NCBI RefSeq assembly: GCF_018812025.1
Contig: NC_063063.1
Location: 1,232,001-1,296,000 of the forward strand
Direction of reading: 5' to 3'
Length of the DNA: 64,000 nucleotides
From: Megalobrama amblycephala
Taxonomy: Eukaryota; Chordata; Actinopteri; Cypriniformes; Xenocyprididae
The translations under genes and the position numbers were made by a program. The notes beneath the pieces are model-generated. The model was given only the letters and a program-made list of their open reading frames with translations, did no database searches and was not told where the DNA came from. Shown here in pieces: positions 38,859 through 51,119 of this stretch; positions within the stretch are counted from its first letter, which is position 1, and the number at the start of each line of letters is the position of its first letter.

Positions 38859-39166
38859 ACAACCCGAATTCTGAAAATTTTGGGACATTTTTTAAATTTG
38901 AATAAAATGAAAACTAAAAGACTTTCAAGTCACATGAGCCAATATTTTATTCACAATAGAACATAGATAACATAACAAATGTTTAAACAGAGAAAGTTTA
39001 CACTTTTATCCACAAAATGAGCTCATTTCAAATTTGATGCCTGCTACAGGTCTCAAAAAAGTTGGCACGGGGGCAACAAATGGCTGAAAAAGCAAGAAAT
39101 TGTGAAAAGATCCATCTGGGAGAACATCTAGCAACTAATTAAGTTAATTGATATCAAGTCAGTAAC

Positions 39167-40280
39167 ATGATTAGCTGTAAAAGAGAGGCAGAGTCTCTCA
39201 GAAGTAAAGATGGGCAGAGCTGTGAAAGAGTGCGTAAAAAGATTGTGGAAAACAATGTTCCTCAAAGTCAAATTGCAAAGGCTTGGCAAATCTCATCATC
39301 TACACTGCATAACATCGTCAAGATTCAGAGAAACTGGAGAAATCTCTGTGCGTATGGGACAAGGCCGAAGATCTTTATTGGATGCCCGTGGTCTTCGGGC
39401 CCTCAGACGCTGCATCACTCATCGGCATGACTGTGTCAATGACATTACTAAATGGGCCCAGGAATACTTCCAGAAACCTCTGTCGATAAACACAATCCAC
39501 CGTGCCATCTGCAGATGCCAACTAAACCACTGTCAGTAAACACAATCCACCGTGCCATCTGCAGATGCCAACTAAACCACTGTCGGTAAACACAATCCGC
39601 CGTGCCATCTGCAGATGCCAACTAAAGCTCTATCATGCAAAAAGGAAGCCATATGTGAACATGGTCCAGAAGCGTCGTCGTGTCCTGTGGGCCAAGCCTC
39701 ATTTAAAATGGACTGTTTCAAAGTGGAAAAGTGTTCTATGGTCAGACGAGTCCAAATTTGACATTCTTGTTGGAAATCACGGACGCCGTATCCTCCGGGA
39801 TAAAGAGAAGGGAGACCTTCCAGCGTGTTATCAGCGTTCAGTTCCAAAGCCAGCATCTCTGATGGTATGGGGGTGCATAAGTGCATACAGTATGGGCAGC
39901 TTGCATGTTTTGGAAGGGACTATGAATGCTGAAAGGTATATAAAGGTTTTAGAGCAACATATGCTCCCCTCCAGACGACGTCTATTTCAGGGAAGGCCTT
40001 GTGTATTTCAGCAAAACCACATACTGCAGCTATTACAACAGCATGGCTTCATCATAGAAGAGTCCCGGTGCTGAATTGGCCTGCCTGCAGTCCAGATCTT
40101 TCACCTATAGAGAAACATACGTCAAAGACGACCACAAACTCTTCAGCAGCTGGAAACCTATATCAGGCAAGAATGGGACCAAATTCCAACACCAAAACTC
40201 CAGAAACTCATAACCTCGATGCCCAGACGTCTTCACACTGTTTTGAAAAGAAGAGGAGATGCCACACCATGGTAAACATG
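39167..40280 (+). pseudogene. Tc1-like (DDE) transposase pseudogene 3
   Basis: Helix-turn-helix remnants are readable (ENNVPQSQIAKAWQISSS, then a GQGR-like AT-hook region). The DDE domain keeps WSDES (39739-39753), [12 protein letters not shown] and SPDLSPIE (40089-40112). Breaks: the frame shifts before 39330; a 50-bp segment is tandemly triplicated at about 39490-39640; and the QQDNA box with the second catalytic Asp is replaced by QQNH at about 40010, consistent with a short deletion that also shifts the frame. It is not functional. Confidence 0.9.
39490..39640 (+). repeat. 50-bp tandem triplication inside transposase
   Basis: CACAATCCACCGTGCCATCT plus GCAGATGCCAACTAAA plus CCACTGTCAGTAAA repeats about three times at a 50-bp period. 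Because 50 is not a multiple of three, each added copy shifts the frame. Confidence 0.93.
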
Positions 40281-40619
40281 CCCCCATCCCAACTATTTTG
40301 AGACCTGTAGCAGGCATCAAATTTGAAATGAGCTAATTTTGTGGATAAAAGTGTAAAATTTCTCAGTTTAAACATGTATTATGTTATCTATGTTCTATTG
40401 TGAATAAAATATTGGCTCATGTGATTTGAAAGTCTTTTAGTTTTCATTTTATTCAAATTTAAAAAACGTCCCAACATTTCCGGAATTCAGGTTGTAGTGA
40501 AACGCTCCCCTCTAGAGTTTATTTCTCTAGTGAACTAACATGCTTTGGACACTAAATGACTTGCCTGAGGTAAATGTAATGCTACCTGAGATATTATTAT
40601 TCTCAAGCTGTTTTATTGA

Positions 40620-41300
40620 AGTCTTTCCACAGTTGAAACACTGGTTGAGAGCATAGATTGTATAAAACAATGAACATATTGTCACCCATAGGTTCTGAAG
40701 GGCATTTTTGAAGCCTAAAGTGGGCGGAGCCGGCCATCGCCATCTTGGCAGCACGTTATCGCACATCACCCCTGGATAACTGAAAATTGCAAAGAGGTAG
40801 GACGTGGGTAGAGCTAACAGATAGCAGACAACGGCTAGTAGTGACAGCAGTGGCAATCCACCTGTCACTCAAGTGGCCACGCCCTTAATTATGCAGAACT
40901 TTAAGGGTTAATATAATTTAAATGGATGAGTTATTAAAAATATTCATCCTCTCACAGTTGTTATGAAGGGCACAATTAGCTATATAGTCCAAAACCACTT
41001 TTTGTACCAGGCTGTAAACTTTTTTTTTTCTGCTGTAAAGTTGGGCATTTTAACATGGGATTGACTCCCTTTTGGAGCCTGTCTCTAGTGGCCAGTCGAT
41101 GAATTACAGTTTAAATCACTTCCGTGTTGGATTCAAGAGAGAGACAGGAAGTTTGCCGCTTGATTGAGAGATTACACGCATATCTAGAGCGTCTATTCTT
41201 CTTCTTCTGTGCCTTTTCCTGTTGTGGTGTTTAGCAAACAGTGTTGCATTACCATGCACGCCCCCTTCTGGATTGGAGTGTGGATCGCCTGTCTATCTAT
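40620..41300. mobile_element. Dispersed repeat with GTGGGCGGAGCCGGCCATCG core
   Basis: 40710-40765, 41075-41125 (GCCTGTCTCTAGTGGCCAGT) and the end at 41230-41290 (GCAAACAGTGTTGCATTACC, CCCCCTTCTGGATTGGAGTG) resemble cyprinid dispersed repeats. The last block recurs at 45480-45540 (inverted) and 46247-46303 in this window. Borders are uncertain. Confidence 0.55.
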
Positions 41301-41569
41301 CATCCTGTAGACTGTAAATGTACCATTTACACTACATAATCTACATCCTACAGTGTGTCATATTGCAATAGCAAATGGCTAATGTCTTCAGTGAATAGTG
41401 AAAGTCATATAAAGACAGAATCACTGCACTGAGCAAATCATGTCAGTCTCCAAATATTAGCTTAGCATGTGTGACTGAGAGATGCAACAAACTGCGATGC
41501 ACTGTGTATTCTGACACCTTTCTATCAAAACCAGCATTAACTTCTTGAATGAACTTTCAACTGTCTCTA

Positions 41570-41775
41570 GCACTAGGGTAGATGTAATGTAAATTCACAG
41601 TGAGATTAAAAAAGTCACACTGTAAGTTAAAAAGTCACAACTGTGATATTCAAGGTCATTTTGTTACATTATGAGATATACAGTCACAATTGTGGAATAT
41701 AAAGTTGCAAATACCTTTGAGTTATATATTTATTTATTTATGTAATTGAAGCAGAAACAGGCTTCCGTATATTTT
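41570..41775. mobile_element. GGAAGCTT-family fragment
   Basis: Loose units such as AAAGTCACAACTGTGATATT and GAGATATACAGTCACAATTG, and a terminal AGGCTTCCGTA at 41758-41768, resemble the right part of the short element at 21743-21960. It is decayed, with no array. Confidence 0.55.
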
Positions 41776-42045
41776 TCCCTTTGATTTATGACTTTAAAAC
41801 ACATACCTCAGAAAATTCACACTCAAGGGATGAAGCAAAGCTCACATTAAAAGACATTAGACGGCACATTTATTGCTTTTACGTTTGCCGCTGTAACACA
41901 AACTGAGGATCAAAGGCACTGGCTGTTATTCCTCTGCATCATTACTGTGATACAACAAACCACATCATGAGAGGAACCTGGGAAATCTGACAGCACAGGA
42001 TATAATGTATTATAACTGTGGGTACAATTATTCATGAGATCATAC

Positions 42046-42235
42046 ACTCTAAAAAATGCTGGGTTAAAAACAATCCAAGTTGGGTTGAAAATGGACAAAC
42101 CCAGCAGTTGGGTTAAATATCTGCTCAACCTGCTAGGTAATTTTATGCAACTCAAGTATTGTTTAAAAATTACTATGTGGCTGGCTTAAAATGAACCCAA
42201 AGTATGTTGAAAATTAACATTTATTAACATGTTTA
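42046..42235. mobile_element. ACCCAG-family element, copy E, truncated
   Basis: CACTCTAAAAAATGCTGGGT at the left, then ACCCAGCAGTTGGGTTAAAT and the shared middle (ACTATGTGGCTGGCTTAAAA, AAAGTATGTTGAAAATTAAC). The sequence departs from the family near 42235, so the right half is missing. There is no expansion. Confidence 0.82.
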
Positions 42236-42699
42236 AATTGCAATTCTTGCTCTCTCATGCATGATATTCTTCTGAATGATTCACTGCTAAAGTCATTTGA
42301 CTCATTCAGAGTAAACAGAGCAAACATTGTGAAATGTGCATGTGCTCCGTTCTGAGCTCTGATTGGCTGCTCTGCTCGTTACTGTGTGTTTTAATGTGGT
42401 CTACATCACCGTGACTCTTTTATATGGACTCTATCCTGTCAGGGCTCCAGCGTCGGCACCATTAAAACAAGACCCTGACGTTCCAGCAATTAACCGGCAT
42501 CAGCTCACAAACAAACTGCAGCTCTGCGCTAATGGTGGACTAAACCAGACACCGACACTATTAGAGCAAATGAGCTAAATGACACAAAACAAGCATTGGG
42601 ATATCTGTTGTGTCTGCCTAATAAATAGGCTCAGTTGCTGTGCAGTTTTGCAGATTTGTTTATGTGTATTTGTTTATTCTTATTAACTAATGCTGCTGC
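42236..42699. other. Intergenic, no recognised feature
   Basis: The open frame at 42363-42578 starts with a hydrophobic stretch but shows no family resemblance or splice context; I do not call it. Confidence 0.4.
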
Positions 42700-43160
42700 T
42701 GCTTCATATTGTTTTGTGGAAACCGTCATACATTTTATTTTTCAGGATTCTTTGATGAATAAGAAAGAACAGCATTTCTTTGAATTATAATCTTTTGTTA
42801 CATTATAAATGTCTTTACTGTCACTTTTGATCAATTTAATGCATCCTTGATGAATAAAAGTATTAATTTCTTTAAAATTACCGTGAAAATGTTTATTATC
42901 AATATATAATAAAATCATCATATTAGAATGATTTCTGAAGGATCATGTGACACTGAAGACTGGAGTAATGATGCTGAAAATTCAGCTTTGATCACAAGAA
43001 ATAAATTACATTTGATAATATATTCACGTAGAAAACAGCTATTTTAAATTGCAATAATATTTCACAATTTTACAGTATTTTTGATGAAATAAATGCAGCC
43101 TTGGCGAGCAGAAGCAACTCAAAAATATGAACAAATCTTAACGTTTCCAAACTTTTTAGT
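42700..43160. mobile_element. Cyprinid interspersed repeat, copy 4, rearranged
   Basis: 42715-42905 carries the right half in forward orientation (TTTTTCAGGATTCTTTGATG, GTATTAATTTCTTTAAAAT). 42910-43140 carries the left half in reverse complement (GATCATGTGACACTGAAGAC, GGAGTAATGATGCTGAAAAT, AAATAAATGCAGCCTTGG). In copy 3 both halves are in the same orientation, so part of this copy is inverted. Confidence 0.8.
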
Positions 43161-43783
43161 GCATAAAGAGGTCTGTGATGCCAGGAGAATATAATCATTA
43201 GCAAGGTGTACTGTCAATGTGATTAATTACTTTACATCATGAACCAGAACATACTGTATATTCAAGCATTCACTAGCAACTATCCCAAGTTGGGACCAAT
43301 TTCTGTTTAAAATTAATTATTAAAATTATATAAATATTATATAAGCTTTTTAAAAAGAGTGCAAAACATCTAATGAAGTATTATACATGTTGCTTGCAAA
43401 ACATTTCATCAGAATACATGTTTTGAATGGTCATCAACGATGTCTGGAGTTCATTTTTCACCAAAGTGACCTCCTTTATTACTGCAGCCTTGATTCAGCA
43501 TCGATCAGCGGCGCATACTAAGTGCTGATACGCGTACAGCAGGTCACGCTGATCTCTGAGAGAGAGATTAAAGGTCTCTGACAGAACGCTAATGGGATGA
43601 TGCAGTCCGGTTAGTCGAGCGACAGCGGGATCCAAACTCACCTAACTGTGGGAATGAAACTGAGACCCTGCTGATTTCCCAATGGATTTTTCTAGCAAAG
43701 ATGTCGAGTTGCTTTGTTTTGTTTTCATTATAGCTTCCAGGTCACTAAAGGTGTTGTTTGGCCTATAAATGTTTTTTTTTAAA
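43161..43783. other. Intergenic, no recognised feature
   Basis: Unique sequence with no coding, RNA or mobile signature that I can support. Confidence 0.4.
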
Positions 43784-44123
43784 GGGTACCTATAATGCCT
43801 CTTTCACAAGATGTAATATAAGTCTCTGGTGTCTCCAGAATGCATCTGTGAAGTTTCAGCTCAAAATACCCCACAGATCATTTATTATAGCTTGACAAAT
43901 TTGCCCTTATTTGGATGTGAGCAAAAACACGCCATTTTTGTGTGTGTCCCTTTAAATTCAAATGAGCTGCTGCTCCCGCCCCCTTTCCAGAAGAGGGCGG
44001 AGCTTTAACAGCTCAACAACAACAAAGCTGGAGAATCTCACGCAGCCAAAATGAGGATTGTCAGTAACGGTGTTCAGCCTTACTGAACACGGAAAAGTCC
44101 GATTTTCATGATATGTCCCCTTT
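43784..44123 (+). mobile_element. AAAGGGG-terminus element, copy 2, internally deleted
   Basis: The left terminus TTTAAAGGGTACCTATAATG and right terminus ATATGTCCCCTTTAAAG are inverted repeats carrying TTAA. It contains CAAAATACCCCACAGATCAT, CCCTTTAAATTCAAATGAGC and CCCGCCCCCTTTCCAGAAGA, and breaks off after the CAACAACAACAAAGCTGGAG segment. Confidence 0.83.
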
Positions 44124-44979
44124 AAAGTCACCAAGTGTTGTTTTTATGGAATATTGCAGTGTTTATCTAAATGATTTATCCGTGCACATAATTCATGTTC
44201 CATGTAATCTTAAATCAGAATAACTTCCCCTCCCTCTTCTCTGATGACATCCAATCAATTCCCCACAGGCAAAATCAAGCCCCGCCCTACATTTGTTCTT
44301 GTTTGAGAAGCAGTTTCACTCAGATATACGTCACATTAGGGGAGAAAATACTAGTGCGACATCCCTTTCATGTCGATTTTAAACACAAGGCAGGTCTGGC
44401 TAATGATGAACAAGCACATGATAATGGAGGAAACATCAACATTAACCCAGAGTCACATCAGAGATGGAGGGGTCGTACAGCTTCGCTGCTAATGAGCGAA
44501 TCTGCCGGTTTGATCTCTAACAGAATGGATGTCAGTTTACCAATTCTGGAGCTAATCATCCATAGAGCCCCAGAGCCCTCTGATGTCTTCTCTGACCTAG
44601 TCGAGGATGATATCCCTCCCTGAAAACAACGTCTCAAAGTCAACAGTGCGGAGAGTCACCGGCATCGCTTTACTACAACTATTCAAGGTCGATCCATTGT
44701 GCCCCATGACAGACCCTAATTTAAATTGGGGATAATGGCAGGGTACTAAGTGCCACAGACATTTCAAACCAGCAAATCAATACGCTGCTATTTCTGAGGG
44801 TCTGGACGTGCCGCAGAGATGACCCGGTCTTCATCATCATTACACACAGTCGCAGCACAGAATTCAATTGTTCTTTTCTTCCAGAATTTGTCTCGAGTCA
44901 CAGGGAAGTGGGAAGTTGTCTGACTGTCTGATGTGGTGCTCAAACATGTGTTTTAATTAAATTCATTCCTTGGGAAATT
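44124..44979. other. Intergenic; 142-codon open frame of doubtful status
   Basis: The frame 44195-44623 (+) has no domain, no recognisable family and no splice signals. The segment 44310-44390 resembles 7785-7850 (TTTCACTCNGATATACNTCA), so at least part of it is repeat-derived. Confidence 0.4.
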
Positions 44980-45385
44980 AAAGAGGACCTAATATGCTTT
45001 TTTCCATGTTCACTTTCTGTCCCTCCAGCAGGAGTTATTCTGTGTTTCTGAACTCCCTGAAACTCCTCCAATATTCCTCATTTAAATAATTAATGCACAG
45101 AATAAAGGGGCGGGGCCTGCTTGAGTTAGTTAGTAGTGTGTTAAAACTGGTGGTTATGGTAAGGGGCGGGACATTTCCCAAACACCAATCACAACACACT
45201 GTTCCAGCCGACCAATCAGAGCACATTGTGCTTTTCAGAAGGAGGGGCTTCATAGAGACAGGAACTAAACAGAGCGTTACTGACAGACTGGGAAGAGAGG
45301 AGCTGCAACAATGGAGAATATGAGGAAAATAATCAATATTCAATCTAGTAGAGCACAAAAACAACATTAAGACTTTGTAAAAGCA
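44980..45385 (+). mobile_element. Second AAAGAGGACC-type non-autonomous element
   Basis: Begins TAAAGAGGACCTAATATGCT, then GGGGCGGGGCCTGCTTGAGT, ACCAATCACAACACACTGTT, and GGAAGAGAGGAGCTGCAACA. The opening resembles the AAAGGGG group but the body differs. The expected inverted right end is not present before the next element begins near 45396. Confidence 0.65.
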
Positions 45386-45395
45386 CATTACACAC

Positions 45396-46556
45396 TAGGG
45401 GTGTAACGGTACATGTATTCGCCCTGAACCATCATGGTTTGGTGCATACAGTCAGATGCCGAATAGAGTCAGTCACAGGCAATCCACACTCCAATCCAGA
45501 AGGGGGCGCACATGGTAATGCAACGCTGTTTGCTAACTGCCACAAAAAGGTTAGTGTCTGTCATTATTTTCTCCCCCTCATGTCGTTCCACATCCGTAAG
45601 ACCTTCATTCATCTTCAGAAATGAAGATATTTTTGATGAAATCCGAGACTCGTCCATAGACAGCAGTATAATCAACACTTTCAAGGTCCAAAAAGGTACT
45701 AAAGACATCCTTAAAACAGTCATGTGACTGCAGTGGTTCAACCTTAATGTTATGAAGAGACGAGAATACTTTTTGTGCGCAAAAACAAAACAAAAATAAT
45801 GCCGAAGAATGCCAGCTCAGTATTGGCCAAAGCTGATCACGTGATCAGCATGACTCACGTGTGTGACGCTGACGCAGGAGCCGGCCAATAATGAGTCGGC
45901 GTTCTGACGTAGAACCTGGAAGCGCTGGACGTAAACAACGTATGAGAATGACACAGAAGAGAAGAGATTGTTGAATAAAGTGGTTATTTTTGTTTTGTTT
46001 TTGCGCACAGAAAGTATTCTCGTCTCTTCATAACATTAAGATTGAACCACTGCAGTCACGTGACTGTTTTAACGATGTCTTTAGTTCCTTTCTGGACCTT
46101 GAAAGTGTTGATTATATTGCTGTCTATGGACGAGTCTCGGATTTCATCAAAAATATCTTCATTTCTGAAGATGAATGAAGGTCTTACGGGTGTAGAACAA
46201 CATGAGGGGGAGAAAATAATGACAGACACTAACCTTTGTGGCAGTTAGCAAACAGCGTTGCATTACCATGTGCGCCCCCTTCTGGATTGGAGTGTGGATT
46301 GCCTTAATTTGTAAAGGTCTTGAACGAAGGTTTCTTAATGACAGAAACTTCATTTTTGGGTGAACTAACCCTTTAAGATTTGAATGTTTAAATATACAGT
46401 AATATAAATAAGCAGTAATTAGGAGTTTATTGAGGCAAACGTCATAGTTAATAGTGAAAACTGGACCCTAAGCTAAAGTGTGACTATTTTTCCTATTGTA
46501 CTGAAATCGTACCGAACTGTGACTTCTGTGCACCGTTACACCCTTAAAACACACTC
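45396..46556. mobile_element. hAT-like element (GGTGTAACGGTAC ends) carrying a nested fold-back
   Basis: The left end AGGGGTGTAACGGTACATGT and right end GTGCACCGTTACACCCTTAA are inverted repeats, with CCGAACTGTGACTT near the right. The termini resemble fish hAT elements. Most of the inside (about 45480-46375) is an inserted fold-back. No transposase frame is seen. Confidence 0.7.
45480..46375. mobile_element. Fold-back (long inverted repeat) element 2
   Basis: The left arm at about 45480-45800 and right arm at about 45985-46303 are near-perfect inverse copies (e.g. GAGACGAGAATACTTTTTGT against AGAAAGTATTCTCGTCTCTT) around a 185-bp centre with CAGCTGATCACGTGATCAGC-like palindromes. The right side continues to TTTTTGGGTGAACTAACCCT, the terminus also seen at 15214. 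Paired open frames on opposite strands are mirror images of the arms, not genes. Confidence 0.9.
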
Positions 46557-47225
46557 AAGAAAGATGAAAAAGCATAATAGGACACTTTTTTATAACCACT
46601 GCTATAGACAAAGTGATGCCGTCCACACTGTAAGACATAAAAATTCAAAAATGAAGAAAGGGCATGTGAAAAAATGTATATATAAATAATAATAAAAAAC
46701 TAAATTAATAAAAAATGAGTGTGCATTTGTAATGTAATGTAATAGGAACTGTCGTGCAAACTCATTTCAGAACCCCTCTAAGCTGTTTCACACTCCATTC
46801 TCATTAGCTTTCATCATTATCCCGTGGTCAGCGGCAGCCATAAACAGAAGCGAATCCCACCGAGTTACCGAGGAGAGAAAAATCCATTGGTACAGGCTGT
46901 AGACTACCAGTAATTCCTTCATGTGTGTGTGAAATGCTAATGTCCCTCACGGCTTTAGTCCTTTTATCCTTTATATGTCCAGACAGCAGGAACCAGACCT
47001 CCTTCAACACTCCTCTGCTGCTCAGCAGAACATACTAACTCAACAGCATCAATAATTCAGCGTGTCAGCCTGCTCTCCATGCATCAGCTGTCCACGGCTC
47101 CACTGAAGACACCTGCACAGGTCTGTCCACAGGAAACACAGAAGGAAATAGCTTTCTATTTCCTGTGCGCAGGAGAAAATAGCCTCAGTTTTCAGAGGAG
47201 GTTAAAATGACCTCATGCAATATTG
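46557..47225. other. Single-copy intergenic DNA
   Basis: 46770-47010 is complex and non-repetitive; the open frame at 46828-47010 has no recognised family. No element or gene is called. Confidence 0.4.
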
Positions 47226-48726
<1,501 letters not shown>

Positions 48727-49716
48727 ATTCAAAGGATTCTAAATTAAATTCTGAATGGCACACAACCCTACTTTACTTAACCTGGTTAGCACCTTTAAGC
48801 CCAGGTAAAGGTCCTGTTTAACCCTGACTTATACCTGCTTAGTAAATAAGCAAACCAGTTTACAAATACAAGAGCAGTGAAGACATCTGGAAGCCTACTT
48901 AAGATTAATAACGACCCATGGATGACAGTATGACATGGGGAATGATAACCCAGATTTGGGTTTACCCCAGGGTTAAGAATGACCCAGGGTTAACAATTTC
49001 ACATGTGCAAAACCCAACAGAGACTGATGGAGAGTTTCAACAGTTCCATCAACAGTGCGAGTGCATCTGCACAGGAGAGGACAGCAGCTGAATGAAACGC
49101 CTCCTGCCGACAGACCTTTAAGTTTGAAGGTCTGGGAAGTAATGGGGTCGAAACACAAGGTCGGACCTGCACTTTTCCGCTGTGCTGACTCGGAGTACAC
49201 CAGCAGAATTTAACATAAACTTCGTCCCTGGCAAGAGAATGGAAAATTTCCATTGATTAATCAGAGGTGTCACACACAGACAGATGCCTCTGGGTGGAAA
49301 TGCATCTCTTGGTACTATAAAAAGGATTTTTTTAGGCTAAGATGGAGTTTTGAACACTTTTTCTGCTTTGACTGGCAAAAATATTTCCATAATACTTTAG
49401 AAAAATGTGTGATCAATCTTCCATTCTCTTCCCAATTTAGAAATGATTATCCTTCAAACCCAAACAGAAACACATACGATTTTACAGCAGAGTGACAAAT
49501 GTGCATGCAGTTTTAAGAACTGGAAGATCATTGTTGTTTTGTTTGTGTCTGTCTTTATAAATAGTGAGTGTTCAAGAATAATGCTCGCATTATAATCCCC
49601 CAATTATGCAGGGATATAATACAAGAATATGAGGTATGTAATATTCATTCATCATGCATTTGCATTCTGAATAATTGCTGCATTTAAATCCATTCTCTGT
49701 ATCTTTATCTTTAACA
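48727..49716. other. Intergenic, probably repeat-derived near 48770-49010
   Basis: 48955-49000 contains CCAGGGTTAAGAATGACCCA-type repeats. The remainder is unique, with no gene recognised. Confidence 0.4.
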
Positions 49717-50050
49717 GCTCACGCTTCGGTCGCTCAACAACAACAAAGCTGGAGAATCTCACGCAGCCAAAATGACGAAAGTGTTCAGCCTTACATTGTT
49801 CAAACCGGAGTCGACACTGATGGAGAGACTCAGGAAGAAGTTACAACTTTTAGACGTTTCTGAATGGTTAGTGGATAAATTGATGTAGTTGCTGTGGAGT
49901 TGATTCAACTCATCCACTAGCATGTGCCGTCATGTTCATCTTTTGTGTTGAATTGACAGCAATCCGGTGCAACTTTGCAGATGTTGTTTACGCTCAAATA
50001 GCAACATGGCACACTAACTAAAGTTAAAAAAGTCAAATCATAAGTAAGGT
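49717..50050 (+). mobile_element. AAAGGGG-terminus element, copy 3, both ends eroded
   Basis: Starts inside the element at AGCTCACGCTTCGGTCG / CAACAACAACAAAGCTGGAG and runs through GTCGACACTGATGGAGAGAC, GAGTTGATTCAACTCATCCA and GCAACTTTGCAGATGTTGTT to AGTTAAAAAAGTCAAATCAT. It includes the core missing from copy 2 and present inverted in the copy at 61318-62022. A 62-codon frame here is mirrored at 61690-61790. Confidence 0.8.
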
Positions 50051-51100
50051 TTCGTCACACCACATGGCATTTTACAACCTGAACTAACCTTGCCTAAAGG
50101 TCAAATGATCTGATATTTAAAGAGGTTTATTGACCTTGTTTTGAACATATAGAGTGACTTGAAAATGTCAACACGTATACAATAGAATGTGCAGCAGACT
50201 ACTATGCATTATTACATTAAAAGTGCATAAAAATAAATCAAAGGAAAGAGGTTACAGAAGAGCAGCGAGTGCTTTTCTCCGGTATTAATCCAACTCGGAG
50301 CACCTTTAAGTCATCAGTGCGCCTTAGCATTATAATGAATGTAAAATGTCAGAGACAAAGAGCATAAGCGCAGTACAGAATGAGCCTCAGGTAGAGTCTG
50401 TTTAGGTATGCAACAGATGGCCTCGTCTGAAGTGACTTCTCTATTAACCGACAGACTAAGGAGACAAGCGGCTTTAGGGAAATTGTAATTGATTAAAAAA
50501 AAAGCCAAGGAGCCCAGCAGTCAATACGGGCTGACACCTTGTCATTGTGCAGACGTTCCCGTCGCACGCCTATAATTAGGCCCTTTGCTTTCAACACGAG
50601 CACGTATACTGAAGATGTGAGCGGAGTCGTGTTGCTGAAATACTGCTTATCATTCAAGCATAGAAAGCATTCAGATGAACGTAAAGGGACACATCTGCAA
50701 AACATCAATCTTACATGCTCAATTATTCTTTCGGTAAATCATCTCTGGTAACACCTGTCATCTTCTTGAGCTTTCCCAGCAGGAGAAGTGCCTTTATGAC
50801 AAGACCAACAACTATATTGCAGTTATATGTTACATTAAGACGCAGTGTGAGTTTTATACAGTGGCAAAACTGACCATATATAATGTTAGTGGCAGATGCC
50901 AGACAGTGTGCAGCATCTTTCTTTTATTTCCTACTGTCTGAAATAACAGGTACAAAGAGTATGTGGGTCATTTTACAGAACTGGTTCAAAGTCAGAGTTG
51001 GAAATGTCTTTTTACACAAATTTTGTATGTATGCAAATTGTATAATATCCAAGTTATGCAATTCTAGTAATTGTGCATTTAATTCTCATATTGTATTTTC
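50051..51100. other. Intergenic, no recognised feature
   Basis: Unique sequence; short frames on both strands around 50314-50751 overlap each other and have no recognised similarity. Confidence 0.4.
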
Positions 51101-51119
51101 AGAAAGTGTTGGAATATTT

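Larger units (their letters stand above)
38860..40494 (+). mobile_element. Tc1-like transposon 3, near full length, 212-bp TIRs
   Basis: Terminal inverted repeats are about 38860-39071 and 40283-40494, beginning CAACCCGAATTCTG and ending GGAATTCAGGTTG, with TA on both sides (38858-38859 and 40495-40496). The length of 1635 bp is normal for the group. The two TIRs are still similar throughout, so it is younger than the other two Tc1 copies in the window. Confidence 0.93.

Noticed and set aside
44195..44623. 142-codon plus-strand frame as a possible gene
   Set aside because: No recognisable domain, no splice context, and part of it resembles sequence at 7785-7850, suggesting dispersed repeat origin.
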